Below are positions 10,089-18,527 of a stretch of DNA of 64,000 nucleotides, piece after piece. The first letter of the stretch is position 1, and the number at the start of each line of letters is the position of its first letter. Position numbers and translations under genes: made by a program. Below the pieces are notes generated by a model that saw only the letters and a program-made list of their open reading frames with translations, was not told the DNA's origin and ran no database searches. This stretch comes from Flavobacterium pectinovorum (GTDB taxonomy: Bacteria > Bacteroidota > Bacteroidia > Flavobacteriales > Flavobacteriaceae). The DNA lies in contig NZ_RCZH01000005.1 of the NCBI RefSeq assembly GCF_006438875.1, positions 124,001 to 188,000 of the forward strand, read 5' to 3'.

Positions 10089-10994
10089 ATGAGAAAAATA
10101 GCTATTCTTATTTTTATAATATTTTGTTCCTGTAACAAAGAAAAAATGAAAGTAATTACAAAAGAGCAACCAAAAGAAATTCCTGAAGAAGTGCCATATT
10201 TTAAGCAAATCAAAAGTAATGACATTAAATTGGCTGAACCTGTTTATGGAGATTGGTTGTTTTCTCGTAAGGAAAAAGGACAAACTTTTGAGCAGTATTT
10301 TAGGTCTAAGCATACTGTTCCAACAAAGGATGCTAATATTATTTATATCCGTCCTATTGGAAATTTTAATGTTTTGCAAAAGAGACAAATTCAGCTTGCC
10401 AATGAATATTTAGAAATTTACTTTCAATTAAAAACAAAAACTTTGGAACCAATCTCTAATGATGTAGTTCCAAATTCTGCCAGAAGAATGATGTATAGTC
10501 ATGAGCAGTTATTGGCTGGTTATCTTTTAAATGATGTTTTAAAAGAAGAAGAGCATTTAAATAGAATTGCTTTAATGGGGCTTTCAGAATTGGATTTATA
10601 TCCTAAGCCAGAATGGAATTATGTTTTTGGTTTGGCTTCTTATCGTGATAAAGTTGGCGTGAGTTCAATTTACAGATTACAGGATGGGGAATTAACATCT
10701 GAAAATTTTAATCTATGTTTATCAAGATTGCTTAAAATAAGCTCCCATGAAATCGGGCATATGTTTGGTCTTCATCATTGTACGAATGCAAATTGTGTTA
10801 TGAATGGTACTAATAGTATGGAAGAAACCGACAGGCATTCGATAAGATTATGTTCTGTTTGTCAGAGAAAATTGAATTCCTGTATAGCATATGACAATAA
10901 AAAAAGATTAATTGATTTAGAAAAATATTTTAAAAAGAATGACTTAAATGACGAATTTGATTTGATGAAAAAGGATATTAAAGTTATTCAGTAA
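10089..10994 (+). CDS. Archaemetzincin-like zinc metalloprotease, lipoprotein
   Basis: 301 residues from the ATG at 10089; the frame is open from 10047 but this start gives a proper signal (MRKIAILIFIIFCSC). Near the C-terminus it carries HEIGHMFGLHHC-4aa-C-V-M and, 16 residues later, C-S-V-C (His220, Glu221, His224, His230; Cys231, 236, 255, 258). That is the archaemetzincin signature: a catalytic zinc bound by three His and a structural zinc bound by four Cys, with the Met of the metzincin turn. Archaemetzincins are proteases of unknown substrate found in archaea, vertebrates and scattered bacteria. Here it is predicted to be membrane-anchored outside the cytoplasm. It abuts the next gene (TAAATG). 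Confidence 0.85.
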   Translation: MRKIAILIFIIFCSCNKEKMKVITKEQPKEIPEEVPYFKQIKSNDIKLAEPVYGDWLFSRKEKGQTFEQYFRSKHTVPTKDANIIYIRPIGNFNVLQKRQIQLANEYLEIYFQLKTKTLEPISNDVVPNSARRMMYSHEQLLAGYLLNDVLKEEEHLNRIALMGLSELDLYPKPEWNYVFGLASYRDKVGVSSIYRLQDGELTSENFNLCLSRLLKISSHEIGHMFGLHHCTNANCVMNGTNSMEETDRHSIRLCSVCQRKLNSCIAYDNKKRLIDLEKYFKKNDLNDEFDLMKKDIKVIQ

Positions 10995-11528
10995 ATGGAA
11001 ATGAAAAAAATAAAAATACTTGCCATAACAGGCAGCACAAGAAAGAATTCCAGCAATTATAAAATCTTAAAATATATTTCAGAACATATAAAAGGAGATT
11101 TTGAAGTCGAAATTTTTGAAGATTTGGCTGAAATTCCTCATTTTAGTCCGGATTTAGATACAGAGAATCCGCCAAAGCACGTTGAAGTTTTTAGAAATAA
11201 AATTATTGAAGCTGATGGTGTTATCATTTGTACACCTGAATATGTTTTCAGTTTACCCGGAAGTTTAAAAAATGCTTTAGAATGGTGTGTTTCGACGACT
11301 ATTTTTTCGAATAAAAAGACGGGATTAATCACTGCTTCGGCTTCGGGCGAAATGGCACATGAGCAATTGAATTTGATAATGAAAACATTAGAAGCAAAAT
11401 TGGATACTGATACTCAGCTTTTGATACAAGGTATTCGCGGAAAAATTAATGATGAAGGGAAAATAATTCATGAAGAAACGGAAATTGCACTTCAGCTTTT
11501 TATAAATAATTTTGAAAGACAATTTTAG
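10995..11528 (+). CDS. NADPH-dependent FMN reductase family protein
   Basis: 177 residues with a flavodoxin-like fold. LAITGSTRKNSSNYKILKYI near the N-terminus is the FMN-phosphate-binding loop, TPEYVFSLPGSLKNALEWC the second flavin-contacting region, and GLITASASGEMAHEQLNLIM the third. It would reduce FMN, quinones, azo compounds or chromate with NAD(P)H in the cytosol. The start at 10995 directly follows the stop of the protease gene; a second ATG two codons later (11001) is equally plausible. Translational coupling with the protease is likely, although the functions are not obviously related. Confidence 0.85.
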   Translation: MEMKKIKILAITGSTRKNSSNYKILKYISEHIKGDFEVEIFEDLAEIPHFSPDLDTENPPKHVEVFRNKIIEADGVIICTPEYVFSLPGSLKNALEWCVSTTIFSNKKTGLITASASGEMAHEQLNLIMKTLEAKLDTDTQLLIQGIRGKINDEGKIIHEETEIALQLFINNFERQF

Positions 11529-11588
11529 TACTTTAGTATAAGTTTTTAATTAAAAGATTAGATTTACTTTTCAAATTTTCAAAGCAAA

Positions 11589-12461
11589 ATGGTTACAAGA
11601 AGAAACTTCATAATAAACACCAGTCTGGCTGCAACGGCAGTTTTGGCTTTGCCATCATTAGCATTTACCATGAATAAAAAAGAAATAGGTTTGCAATTGT
11701 ACACTTTGCGGGATGAACTTCCTAAGGATGTAAAAACAACTTTAGAAAAAGTAGCCGCTGCCGGATTTACGACTGTTGAGACGTATGGTTTTTCCATAAA
11801 AGATCAGTTTTGGGGATTATCTCCGATCGAATTAAAGAAAATATTAGACCAAAACGGTCTAAAAGCTGTTAGCGGACATTATAATCTTGGAAGCTTTTTA
11901 GCAGACGGAAATACAACTGAACTGCTTGCGGCTATTGAAGCTGCAAAGATTTTGAACAGCGAGTATTTAACCGTTCCGTGGATTGATGAACCGCTTAGAA
12001 AAAATATTGCCGATTATAAAATAATTGCCAATCGGTTAAATCAGGCTGGTAAAGCCTGTGTAAATGCAGGTTTGAAATTAGCGTATCACAATCATGATTT
12101 TGAATTTCAAAAGCATGACGGAATCACAGGTTATGAAATTCTATTAAAAGAAACTGATAAAGATTTAGTTCATTTTGAGTTGGATTTATACTGGGTGGTT
12201 CGCTCAGGAAATGATCCTCTTAAATTGTTTGCAGAAAATCCGGGACGTTTTAAAATGTGGCACGTTAAAGATATGGATAAGAAAAATGCAGCTTTAAATA
12301 CTGAAATTGGTTCAGGTTCTGTTGATTTCAAAACTATTTTTAAGGAAGCGAAACTATCCGGAATGAAACATTTTTTTGTAGAGCAGGAGAATAATTACAA
12401 TCCTAATCCTTTGGAATCAATTAAAGTAAGTTGCGATTTTATTTCTAAAAATTTGATTTAG
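11589..12461 (+). CDS. Sugar phosphate isomerase/epimerase-like protein with Tat signal
   Basis: 290 residues. The N-terminus MVTRRNFIINTSLAATAVLA is a twin-arginine signal, so the folded protein is exported. The rest is an AP-endonuclease-2/xylose-isomerase-like TIM barrel: IGLQLYTLRDELPKDVKTTL, LKLAYHNHDFEF, HFELDLYWVVRSGNDPLKLF (metal-binding Glu and His positions), and MWHVKDMDK, GSGSVDFKTIF. Close Bacteroidota relatives are annotated as sugar isomerases or epimerases and often lie in carbohydrate loci; here the neighbours are a cupin and an MFS transporter. The substrate is unknown. Confidence 0.85.
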   Translation: MVTRRNFIINTSLAATAVLALPSLAFTMNKKEIGLQLYTLRDELPKDVKTTLEKVAAAGFTTVETYGFSIKDQFWGLSPIELKKILDQNGLKAVSGHYNLGSFLADGNTTELLAAIEAAKILNSEYLTVPWIDEPLRKNIADYKIIANRLNQAGKACVNAGLKLAYHNHDFEFQKHDGITGYEILLKETDKDLVHFELDLYWVVRSGNDPLKLFAENPGRFKMWHVKDMDKKNAALNTEIGSGSVDFKTIFKEAKLSGMKHFFVEQENNYNPNPLESIKVSCDFISKNLI

Positions 12462-12505
12462 AAACAAACTCATCTTAAAATAGTATAATACAATTAAAAA
12501 CAGAT

Positions 12506-12856
12506 ATGAAAAGTTTCGGAACAAGCAAGGAATTTATAAAAGGAGATGAACTGGAATGGGAAGTTGTTGGCGAAGGAATCAAACGCAAAATTATGGCGTA
12601 CGACGATCGCGTGATGTTGGTTAATGTTCATTTTGAAAAAGGCGGAATTGGTGTTTTGCATGAGCATTATCATTCACAGGTAACTTACATTTCCAGTGGT
12701 AAATTTGATGTTACGATCAGTGGTATTACACAAACATTAAAAGAAGGCGATAGTTTTTATATTCCGCCACACGCGATTCATGGCGTTGTTTGTTTAGAAA
12801 GCGGACTTTTAACAGATGTTTTTAGTCCAATTCGAGAAGATTTTATGCAATCGTAA
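12506..12856 (+). CDS. Cupin-domain protein
   Basis: 116 residues forming one small beta barrel. Motif 1 is HEHYHSQVTYISSGKFDV (two metal-binding His of the HxHxnE pattern, with Gln in place of the usual Glu neighbourhood) and motif 2 is YIPPHAIHGV. It follows the Tat-exported isomerase-like gene by 44 bp on the same strand. Cupins of this kind are often lyases or isomerases of sugar acids (KdgF-like) or sensors; ending with FSPIREDF is typical of the KdgF-like group, which linearises unsaturated uronates. That assignment is an inference from pattern only. Confidence 0.8.
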   Translation: MKSFGTSKEFIKGDELEWEVVGEGIKRKIMAYDDRVMLVNVHFEKGGIGVLHEHYHSQVTYISSGKFDVTISGITQTLKEGDSFYIPPHAIHGVVCLESGLLTDVFSPIREDFMQS

Positions 12857-12937
12857 GATTTTAAAAATCAGTATAATCTCTAATAAAAATGTCTGATTGG
12901 TTCCTGAATTTGAAAAATTTATAGATTTTTTAAAGTT

Positions 12938-12964
12938 TTGGTAAAGATTAGATTGGTATTTTTG
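12938..12964 (+). promoter_or_regulatory. Promoter of the MFS gene, leaderless
   Basis: -7 box TATTTTTG at 12957-12964, TTG at 12938-12940. The ATG starts at 12969, 4 nt after the -7 box, so the transcript would begin at or within the start codon. Confidence 0.6.
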
Positions 12965-12968
12965 CAAA

Positions 12969-14135
12969 ATGAATTTATCCAAAACGAATGTCTTATTTAT
13001 GGCAGCTTGCACTGGACTTATAGTTGCAAATCTGTATTACTGCCAACCCTTAATTGTTTTAATTGCCAACGAATTTAAGATTCCTGAAGCCGATGCGGGT
13101 ACAATAACGTATCTAACGCAAGCCGGTTACGCAATTGGATTGTTTTTTATGGTTCCGTTAGGCGACAAAATCGAACGTAAAAAGCAAATTTTAATGACCA
13201 CTTTTGCCTCTGTAATTGCCTTAATTATTGCAGCTACGGCAAAAAGTTTTTTTCTTTTGCAAATTGCCTCTTTATTGATCGGAATTACTTCAATTGTTCC
13301 GCAACTTATTTTGCCATTGGCAGCTTCGTTAAGTACACCTGAACAACGAGGAAAAGTTATTGGAACCATCATGAGCGGTTTATTAGTCGGAATTTTACTT
13401 TCCAGAACTTTAAGCGGATTTATTGGTCAGATTCTTGGATGGAGATCGATGTTTTATATCGCAGCCGGAATTTGTTTATTGATCTTTTTTGTGATCCAAA
13501 ATAAATTCCCCGTTAATAAACCTCAGTTTCAAGGAACTTATGGTCAATTAATTAAATCCCTTTTTACACTTATAAAAACACAACCCATTTTACGTGAAGC
13601 TACGATGATTAACGTATTTAGTTTTGCACAATTCGGTGCCTTTTGGGTTACTATGGTTTTATTGCTTTCAGGAGAACCTTTTCATTATAGCAGCGCGACA
13701 ATTGGTTTGTTTGGTATTGTAGGTGCTTCGGGAGCTTTAGCGGCGCCTTTGGTTGGGAAGTTGGGAGATAAAGGAGGTTCAAGAGTAACAGTTGGTTATG
13801 GCTGTTTATTGATATTAATTAGTTTTATAATATTTTATTTCTCAATAGAAAGTGTCATCGGAATCGCGATCGGAATTGTATTTATTGACGTAGGAATTCA
13901 GGGAGTTCACATTTCAAACCAAACCCGAGTTTATTCGTTGCTTCCAGAAGCGAGAAACAGATTAAATACCGTATTTATGTCGTTTAGCTTTTTAGGAACA
14001 GCAGCAGGATCTGCTTATGGGTTATTATTATGGAAACTTGGCGGGTGGCACGCTGTAACAATCGGATGTGTTGGTTTGTCATTACTCTCATTTGTAGTTT
14101 ACGGTCTTACTTATAAATCAAAGTCTAAAAAATAG
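12969..14135 (+). CDS. MFS transporter
   Basis: 388 residues with about 12 hydrophobic segments. The loop 2-3 signature reads FFMVPLGDKIERKKQILMTT, and a related copy in the second half reads LAAPLVGKLGDKGGSRVTVG. The early ANLYYCQPLIVLIANEF is typical of the AraJ/YnfM-like drug:H+ antiporter subgroup found in many bacteria. Direction and substrate cannot be deduced; efflux of small compounds is most likely. The gene is not tightly linked to its neighbours and has its own leaderless promoter. Confidence 0.88.
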   Translation: MNLSKTNVLFMAACTGLIVANLYYCQPLIVLIANEFKIPEADAGTITYLTQAGYAIGLFFMVPLGDKIERKKQILMTTFASVIALIIAATAKSFFLLQIASLLIGITSIVPQLILPLAASLSTPEQRGKVIGTIMSGLLVGILLSRTLSGFIGQILGWRSMFYIAAGICLLIFFVIQNKFPVNKPQFQGTYGQLIKSLFTLIKTQPILREATMINVFSFAQFGAFWVTMVLLLSGEPFHYSSATIGLFGIVGASGALAAPLVGKLGDKGGSRVTVGYGCLLILISFIIFYFSIESVIGIAIGIVFIDVGIQGVHISNQTRVYSLLPEARNRLNTVFMSFSFLGTAAGSAYGLLLWKLGGWHAVTIGCVGLSLLSFVVYGLTYKSKSKK

Positions 14136-14164
14136 AAAGCACAAATTGATATAAAATTAATTTG

Positions 14165-14172
14165 TAAATTTG
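14165..14172 (+). promoter_or_regulatory. -7 box TAAATTTG for the PPIase gene
   Basis: Exact TAnnTTTG match, 23 bp upstream of the ATG; the leader is A-rich, the usual substitute for a Shine-Dalgarno in this phylum. Confidence 0.6.
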
Positions 14173-14195
14173 CAATCAAATTAAAAATAACAACA

Positions 14196-15128
14196 ATGGA
14201 AAACGGAATATACGCTAAATTCAACACTAGTAAAGGTTCGATTTTAGTAAAACTAACACACGATTTAACACCGGGAACCGTAGGGAATTTTGTAGCTCTT
14301 GCAGAAGGAAATATGGAAAATAAAGTAAAACCTCAGGGACAAAAATTCTATGACGGATTAACATTCCATAGAGTTATTCCTGATTTTATGATACAAGGTG
14401 GATGTCCAAAAGGAACAGGAACTGGTGATCCAGGATATAAATTTGATGATGAATTTCACCCAAGTTTAAAACACGATCGTCCAGGAGTTCTGGCAATGGC
14501 AAATTCAGGACCTGCAACTAATGGTTCTCAATTTTACATCACTCACGTTCCAACTTCTTGGTTAGACGGAAAACATACTGTTTTTGGTCACGTAATCGAA
14601 GGTCAGGATATCGTTGATGCAGTTGCTCAAGGTGATTCTCTTGATAATGTAGAAATCATCAGAGTAGGTGAAGAAGCAGAAAAATTTAATGCTATCGAAG
14701 CTTTTATTGGTTTAAAAGGTGCCCGTCTAAAAAGAGATGCAGCTTTAAAAGCAGAATCTGAAGCTAAAATGGAACAATTGGCTGCTGGTTTTGATAAAAC
14801 GGATAGCGGTTTACGTTACAAAATGATTCAAAAAGGAGACGGTAAAAGAGCAGAAGCTGGTAAAACAGTAGCAGTTCATTACGAAGGATCTTTAGAAAAC
14901 GGAAAAGTTTTTGATTCTTCTTACCCACGTAAAAAACCAATCGAATTTAGATTAGGTCAAGGTCAGGTTATCGAAGGTTGGGATGAAGGTATTGCTTTAT
15001 TGCAAGTTGGAGATAAAGCTCGTTTTGTAATTCCATCTGATTTAGGGTATGGAGCTGCAGGTGCAGGAGGAGTTATTCCACCAAATGCAACTTTGATTTT
15101 TGACGTTGAATTAATGGAGGTTAAATAA
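14196..15128 (+). CDS. Dual-family peptidyl-prolyl isomerase: cyclophilin fused to FKBP
   Basis: 310 residues carrying two unrelated prolyl isomerases. Residues 1-165 are a cyclophilin: FHRVIPDFMIQGG (catalytic Arg), GVLAMANSGPATNGSQFYIT, and WLDGKHTVFGHVIEGQDIV with the Trp that determines cyclosporin binding. A charged linker (about 170-205) leads to an FKBP domain (about 215-310): VHYEGSLENGKVFDSSY, GQVIEGWDEGIALLQVGDKA, IPSDLGYGAAGAGGVIPPNA. Such cyclophilin-FKBP proteins are known from Flavobacterium and a few other organisms. It lacks a signal peptide, so it is cytosolic and may aid folding. Its own terminator follows. Confidence 0.93.
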   Translation: MENGIYAKFNTSKGSILVKLTHDLTPGTVGNFVALAEGNMENKVKPQGQKFYDGLTFHRVIPDFMIQGGCPKGTGTGDPGYKFDDEFHPSLKHDRPGVLAMANSGPATNGSQFYITHVPTSWLDGKHTVFGHVIEGQDIVDAVAQGDSLDNVEIIRVGEEAEKFNAIEAFIGLKGARLKRDAALKAESEAKMEQLAAGFDKTDSGLRYKMIQKGDGKRAEAGKTVAVHYEGSLENGKVFDSSYPRKKPIEFRLGQGQVIEGWDEGIALLQVGDKARFVIPSDLGYGAAGAGGVIPPNATLIFDVELMEVK

Positions 15129-15165
15129 GATTTTTAATTACAATTTAGTATTGTTTTAAATAATA

Positions 15166-15197
15166 ATCCCATATGCTGCGGTGTATGGGATTTTTTT
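15166..15197 (+). terminator. Terminator of the PPIase gene
   Basis: ATCCCATA-n9-TATGGGAT followed by a T run. Confidence 0.85.
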
Positions 15198-15224
15198 ATA
15201 TTTACTTAAAAAATAAGTAAAACA

Positions 15225-15536
15225 ATGAAAACAAAAATCTTAATCCTGACTGCTGTAGTGTTGCTTTTAGTTTCATGCGGTACTAAAAAATCAGTACCGG
15301 CTACTCCGGCAACTCCAGTTGTAACTGAGGCTGCAAAAACTACAACATTAACGCCTGAATTGGCAGAAGGTAAAAACTTGTACGAAAACAGTTGTGCAAG
15401 ATGTCATAAATTATTTGACCCAAAGAAGTTTAGTCAGGAAGATTGGAAACCAATTTTAGTAAAAATGCAGAAAAAAGCGAAGTTAGATGATACTCAAATG
15501 GCTTCAATATCAAATTATATAACTTCTCAATTGTAA
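15225..15536 (+). CDS. Small c-type cytochrome lipoprotein
   Basis: 103 residues. Lipoprotein signal with LLLVSCGTKK (Cys 18), an Ala/Pro/Thr-rich linker, then one heme-binding site NSCARCHKLF (CxxCH) and a Met in the C-terminal helix (KLDDTQMASISNYI) that can be the sixth ligand. It should be tethered to a membrane on the periplasmic side and carry single electrons. No partner oxidoreductase is adjacent; it lies between terminators of its own and the upstream gene. Confidence 0.85.
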   Translation: MKTKILILTAVVLLLVSCGTKKSVPATPATPVVTEAAKTTTLTPELAEGKNLYENSCARCHKLFDPKKFSQEDWKPILVKMQKKAKLDDTQMASISNYITSQL

Positions 15537-15563
15537 TAAGAAGTTGTTATTACAGATTCAATT

Positions 15564-15598
15564 AAACTATTCAGTAAAATTTATTGGATAGTTTTTTT
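15564..15598 (+). terminator. Terminator of the cytochrome gene
   Basis: AACTATTC / GGATAGTT stem followed by seven T. Confidence 0.75.
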
Positions 15599-15614
15599 AT
15601 TTAAAATAGAACAT

Positions 15615-15650
15615 AAAAAAACACCTTCACAAGTGAGGTGTTTAAAAAAT
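15615..15650 (-). terminator. Terminator of the GreA-like gene
   Basis: AAACACCTTCAC-aa-GTGAGGTGTTT with one bulged base, flanked by A and T runs, at the 3' end of the minus-strand gene. It may also stop readthrough from the plus strand. Confidence 0.8.
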
Positions 15651-16045
15651 TACAGATTGTTGATGGCGGCATTATTTACCGCAATTATCTTTAATGTCTT
15701 TATTCCGGAAGGCATTTCCCAATCAACTTCATCATTTTCCTTAAAGCCAATAATGGCTACGCTTAAAGGTGCCAGAATCGATATTTTTCCCTCTTTTACG
15801 TCCGCAAATGAAGGCAGCACAATCTGAATTTTCATTTGTTTCTTAACTTTTACATCTTCGATAGTAACATAAGAATTGATTCTTACGATGGAATTAGTTA
15901 ATTCACTTTCTTTACTTATAACGGCGCGATCTAATTCTTGAGAAAGCTGATTGGCTTCTTTAGTATTTGTTGAATTTTTACTTTTTAATATCAATTCTCT
16001 TAAAAACTGATAATCTGTTTTACAGAAGGTAGGTGTTGGTTTCAT
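15650..16045 (-). CDS. GreA/GreB-family (Rnk-like) elongation factor homologue
   Basis: 131 residues. The C-terminal half is a GreA/GreB C-terminal FKBP-like domain (about 50-130): IQIVLPSFADVKEGKISILA, SVAIIGFKENDEVDWEMPSG, KTLKIIAV. The N-terminal half is a short helical region (TDYQFLRELILKSK...) instead of the long coiled coil of GreA, the layout of Rnk, which binds RNA polymerase without cleaving backtracked RNA. The acidic pair at the coiled-coil tip needed for transcript cleavage is absent. It stands alone. Confidence 0.8.
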   Translation of the reverse strand: MKPTPTFCKTDYQFLRELILKSKNSTNTKEANQLSQELDRAVISKESELTNSIVRINSYVTIEDVKVKKQMKIQIVLPSFADVKEGKISILAPLSVAIIGFKENDEVDWEMPSGIKTLKIIAVNNAAINNL

Positions 16046-16463
16046 AATGATATTTATTATTATTAATTATTTAATTTATTGATAACTAGTGTTTTTGAGC
16101 GATTTTTTTACAGGCTGACAAAAGCATAATCATTTCCTAAGTTGCACATTTGCAATTGGAAATAAAACTATGTTTTGGAAATTTTAATTTGAAAAACCAG
16201 AAAATTATTTGAGAGAGGATTTACTCTTTCAAATAAAATAGGTGATTAAATCGTGGTATAAATCCTCCGCCTGAAAGAAGAAATTGGAATAGACGGAGGC
16301 CTAATTAATAAAGGCCTTACTATGTGAAATAAATACAGCAGTAAGCGGTTTTCTTTTTAAGGAAAACAACAAGAGTATCGCTGTAAATAAGTTTATAGTG
16401 CTCACAATGAGAATATTTATTGATCTGCAAAGATAGGAAAAGTTTTCGGAAAACCTAAAATCT
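16046..16463. other. Intergenic region upstream of the GreA-like gene
   Basis: 418 bp, no gene. It holds a small palindrome AGGCCT-n9-AGGCCT (about 16296-16317). A 62-codon open frame (16301-16489 minus) has no family features and overlaps the redoxin gene's end. No clear promoter box was found for the GreA-like gene. Confidence 0.5.
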
Positions 16464-17021
16464 TTATTTCCATTTGATACTACAGCCAATACTTGGCTTT
16501 TGAATTTCGTTCAAACTTCTGTTGTAAATCAGCGCATCTATCGCACTTCGAAGATCACTTCCGCTTAACGGAATTCCGTTTCCAGGTCTTGAATCATCCA
16601 ACTGACCATGGTAAAACAGTCGATCCTGACTATCAAATAAATAAAAATCCGGAGTACAGGCAGCTTCATAAGCTTTGGCGACTTCCTGACTTTCGTCGAA
16701 TAAATAAGGGAAATCTATTTTATTCTGAAAAGCAAATTCCGTCATCATCTCTGGAGAATCTTGCGGATATTTTACAATATCATTGCTCGAAATTGCAACA
16801 ACACCAATTCCCTGAACGCGATAATCATTGGCAATCATTACAATTTCCTTAATAACATGAAGCACAAATGGGCAATGATTACACATGAAAATTACAAGTG
16901 TACCTTTCGATCCTTTTAAATCTTCAAACGAATATTCTTCATTATTCGAATTAGTATCTTTTAATTTAAATCCCGGAGCAATTGTCCCCAGCGGAATCAT
17001 ATTTGAAGGTGTACGTGCCAT
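16464..17021 (-). CDS. Thioredoxin-like redoxin (AhpC/TSA family)
   Basis: 185 residues, no signal peptide. Residues 10-60 show the peroxiredoxin/redoxin layout (LGTIAPGFKLKDTNSN, then LVIFMCNHCPFVLHVIKEI) with the redox pair Cys47 and Cys50 in a CNHC motif. Further on come VVAISSNDIVKYPQDSPEMM and ACTPDFYLFDSQDRLFYHGQ with the cis-Pro loop. Proteins of this subgroup (thioredoxin family with CxHCPF) are widespread and usually of unknown partner; disulfide reduction in the cytosol is likely. Confidence 0.85.
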   Translation of the reverse strand: MARTPSNMIPLGTIAPGFKLKDTNSNNEEYSFEDLKGSKGTLVIFMCNHCPFVLHVIKEIVMIANDYRVQGIGVVAISSNDIVKYPQDSPEMMTEFAFQNKIDFPYLFDESQEVAKAYEAACTPDFYLFDSQDRLFYHGQLDDSRPGNGIPLSGSDLRSAIDALIYNRSLNEIQKPSIGCSIKWK

Positions 17022-17500
17022 TTTTACAAAAATAAGTTCTTCAAAAATAGCCTTAAAATTCTGTAAAAGAAAGCGTACAGGGGTAATTATTATTGGCTAT
17101 CTGTTTTCTGGGAGAATTTCGCTTTTTTGTTACTCCCGATAGCTCAATGTCATTAAGTTAAGGAAAATTTATCCCCGAAGCTTCGGGACTATGGTGAGTA
17201 AATCCCTAGCAAAGACAGAAAATCGAAAAGGTTTTGTCAATTTCGACGAAGGAGAAATCTCCGCGAGTAGCTCGACAAAGATTGGATTCTCGTTACGGAG
17301 TTACTTGCGGAGATTTCTCCTTCGTCGAAATTGACAATATTGTATTTAAGCTTTTTGACTTTGCGAGAAAAATTATAATTCAAAAAAGCTTAACTTAATG
17401 ACATTGCCCAATAGTTATCGGAATTCATAGATTATAATTTGTTCATTTGTAAAGCAAAAAAATCTTTATAATTAATGTAATCTGTGCATTTTTTAGATTG
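17022..17500. repeat. Intergenic region occupied by a MITE-like element
   Basis: 479 bp. Most of it is the element at 17145-17406, flanked by pieces of the palindromic word CCCGATAGCT/AGTTATCGG. The last 90 bp are A+T-rich. Confidence 0.7.
17145..17406. mobile_element. MITE-like element, variant interior, with 18-bp terminal inverted repeats
   Basis: 262 bp bounded by CAATGTCATTAAGTTAAG (17145-17162) and its exact reverse complement (17389-17406). The interior differs from the other copies: it carries a 31-bp perfect inverted repeat (17234-17264 and 17307-17337, beginning TTGTCAATTTCGACGAAGG) that belongs to a different repeat family also seen at 26.3 kb and 42.0 kb. Confidence 0.75.
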
Positions 17501-18394
17501 TTAGGCATTCAAAAACTCTAATAAGTCTTTGTTTAATTTGTCTTTATGAGTGTAAAATAAACCGTGTGGTGCACCTTCATAAACTATATATGTATTTTCT
17601 CGGATTGCTTTTGATGCTTTTTTGGAAGTCAGTTCAATAGGAACAATTTTGTCATCGTCGCCATGGATTATTAATGTCGGCACTTTTATAAAATCCAATT
17701 CTTCTCTAAAATCAGTAAACGAAAAAGATTCGGCACATTTTAAAGTAGCACGAGGCGAAGCAAAGGAACACAACGTTCTGTAATATTCTAATAATGGAGT
17801 GCTTATTGGTCTGTTGATAATATTTATGCCGAAAAAGGTTTTACCAAAATTATCTACAAATCCTATTCGGTCTTCTGTGATCGCGCTGGCTGTATTTTCG
17901 CTTTTTTCTTTTGGATGTCCGTCAGGATTATCATTGGTTTGTAATAAAAAAGGAACGACAGATGAAATTAGCGCCGCTTTTGTAACGCCCTTTCCGCCAT
18001 AACGGCTAAAATAACGTACAACTTCGCCACCGCCCATCGAGAACCCAACAAGAGTTGCATTTTCTAATTGAAGCTGTTCGATAATTTCTTTTAAATCGTC
18101 AGTCAAAGTATCATAATCATATCCGTCATAAGGCTGCGATGATTTACCAAATCCGCGGCGGTCATAAGCAATAACACGATAATTGTTCTGAACTAGAAAA
18201 TCAATTTGATATTCCCACATTTCGTTAGAAAGTGGCCATCCATGAATTAAAATTACTGGTTTTCCTTTTCCGTAATCCTTTACATACAGTCTTACGTTTT
18301 TGTCGGTTAGTATATATTTATCTGTATTTTGTTCATGAATATCAAAATCAAAATCTCTAAGAGAGTGGTCGGTATTAAGAAGACTATTTTCCAT
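17501..18394 (-). CDS. Alpha/beta hydrolase, non-heme chloroperoxidase-like
   Basis: 297 residues. Core motifs: PVILIHGWPLSNEMWEYQ (oxyanion hole), VIAYDRRGFGKSSQPYDGYD, nucleophile elbow GFSMGGGEVVRY with Ser119, IHGDDDKIVP for the acid and EGAPHGLFYT for the catalytic His. This is the pattern of cofactor-free haloperoxidases and related aryl esterases. An N-terminal extension of about 30 residues precedes the domain and has no signal peptide. Haloperoxidase activity in this family is usually a side reaction of an esterase, so the physiological substrate is open. Confidence 0.85.
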   Translation of the reverse strand: MENSLLNTDHSLRDFDFDIHEQNTDKYILTDKNVRLYVKDYGKGKPVILIHGWPLSNEMWEYQIDFLVQNNYRVIAYDRRGFGKSSQPYDGYDYDTLTDDLKEIIEQLQLENATLVGFSMGGGEVVRYFSRYGGKGVTKAALISSVVPFLLQTNDNPDGHPKEKSENTASAITEDRIGFVDNFGKTFFGINIINRPISTPLLEYYRTLCSFASPRATLKCAESFSFTDFREELDFIKVPTLIIHGDDDKIVPIELTSKKASKAIRENTYIVYEGAPHGLFYTHKDKLNKDLLEFLNA

Positions 18395-18494
18395 ATCTAT
18401 ATTTTTTAGTATTAGCTTAATTATCTGATAAGTAAAATTAAAAGCTGGACTAAAAAAAAGGTTATAGAATTAGTGGTAATAATTACAAAATTTA

Positions 18495-18502
18495 TAGGTT
18501 TG
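18495..18502 (+). promoter_or_regulatory. -7 box TAGGTTTG for csaA
   Basis: Exact TAnnTTTG match 25 bp upstream of the csaA ATG. Confidence 0.55.
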
Positions 18503-18527
18503 TGAATGAATAAATATTGAAATAAAA

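Noticed and set aside
16301-16489. 62-codon minus-strand frame near the redoxin
   Set aside because: It overlaps the end of the redoxin gene in another frame and shows no conserved features.
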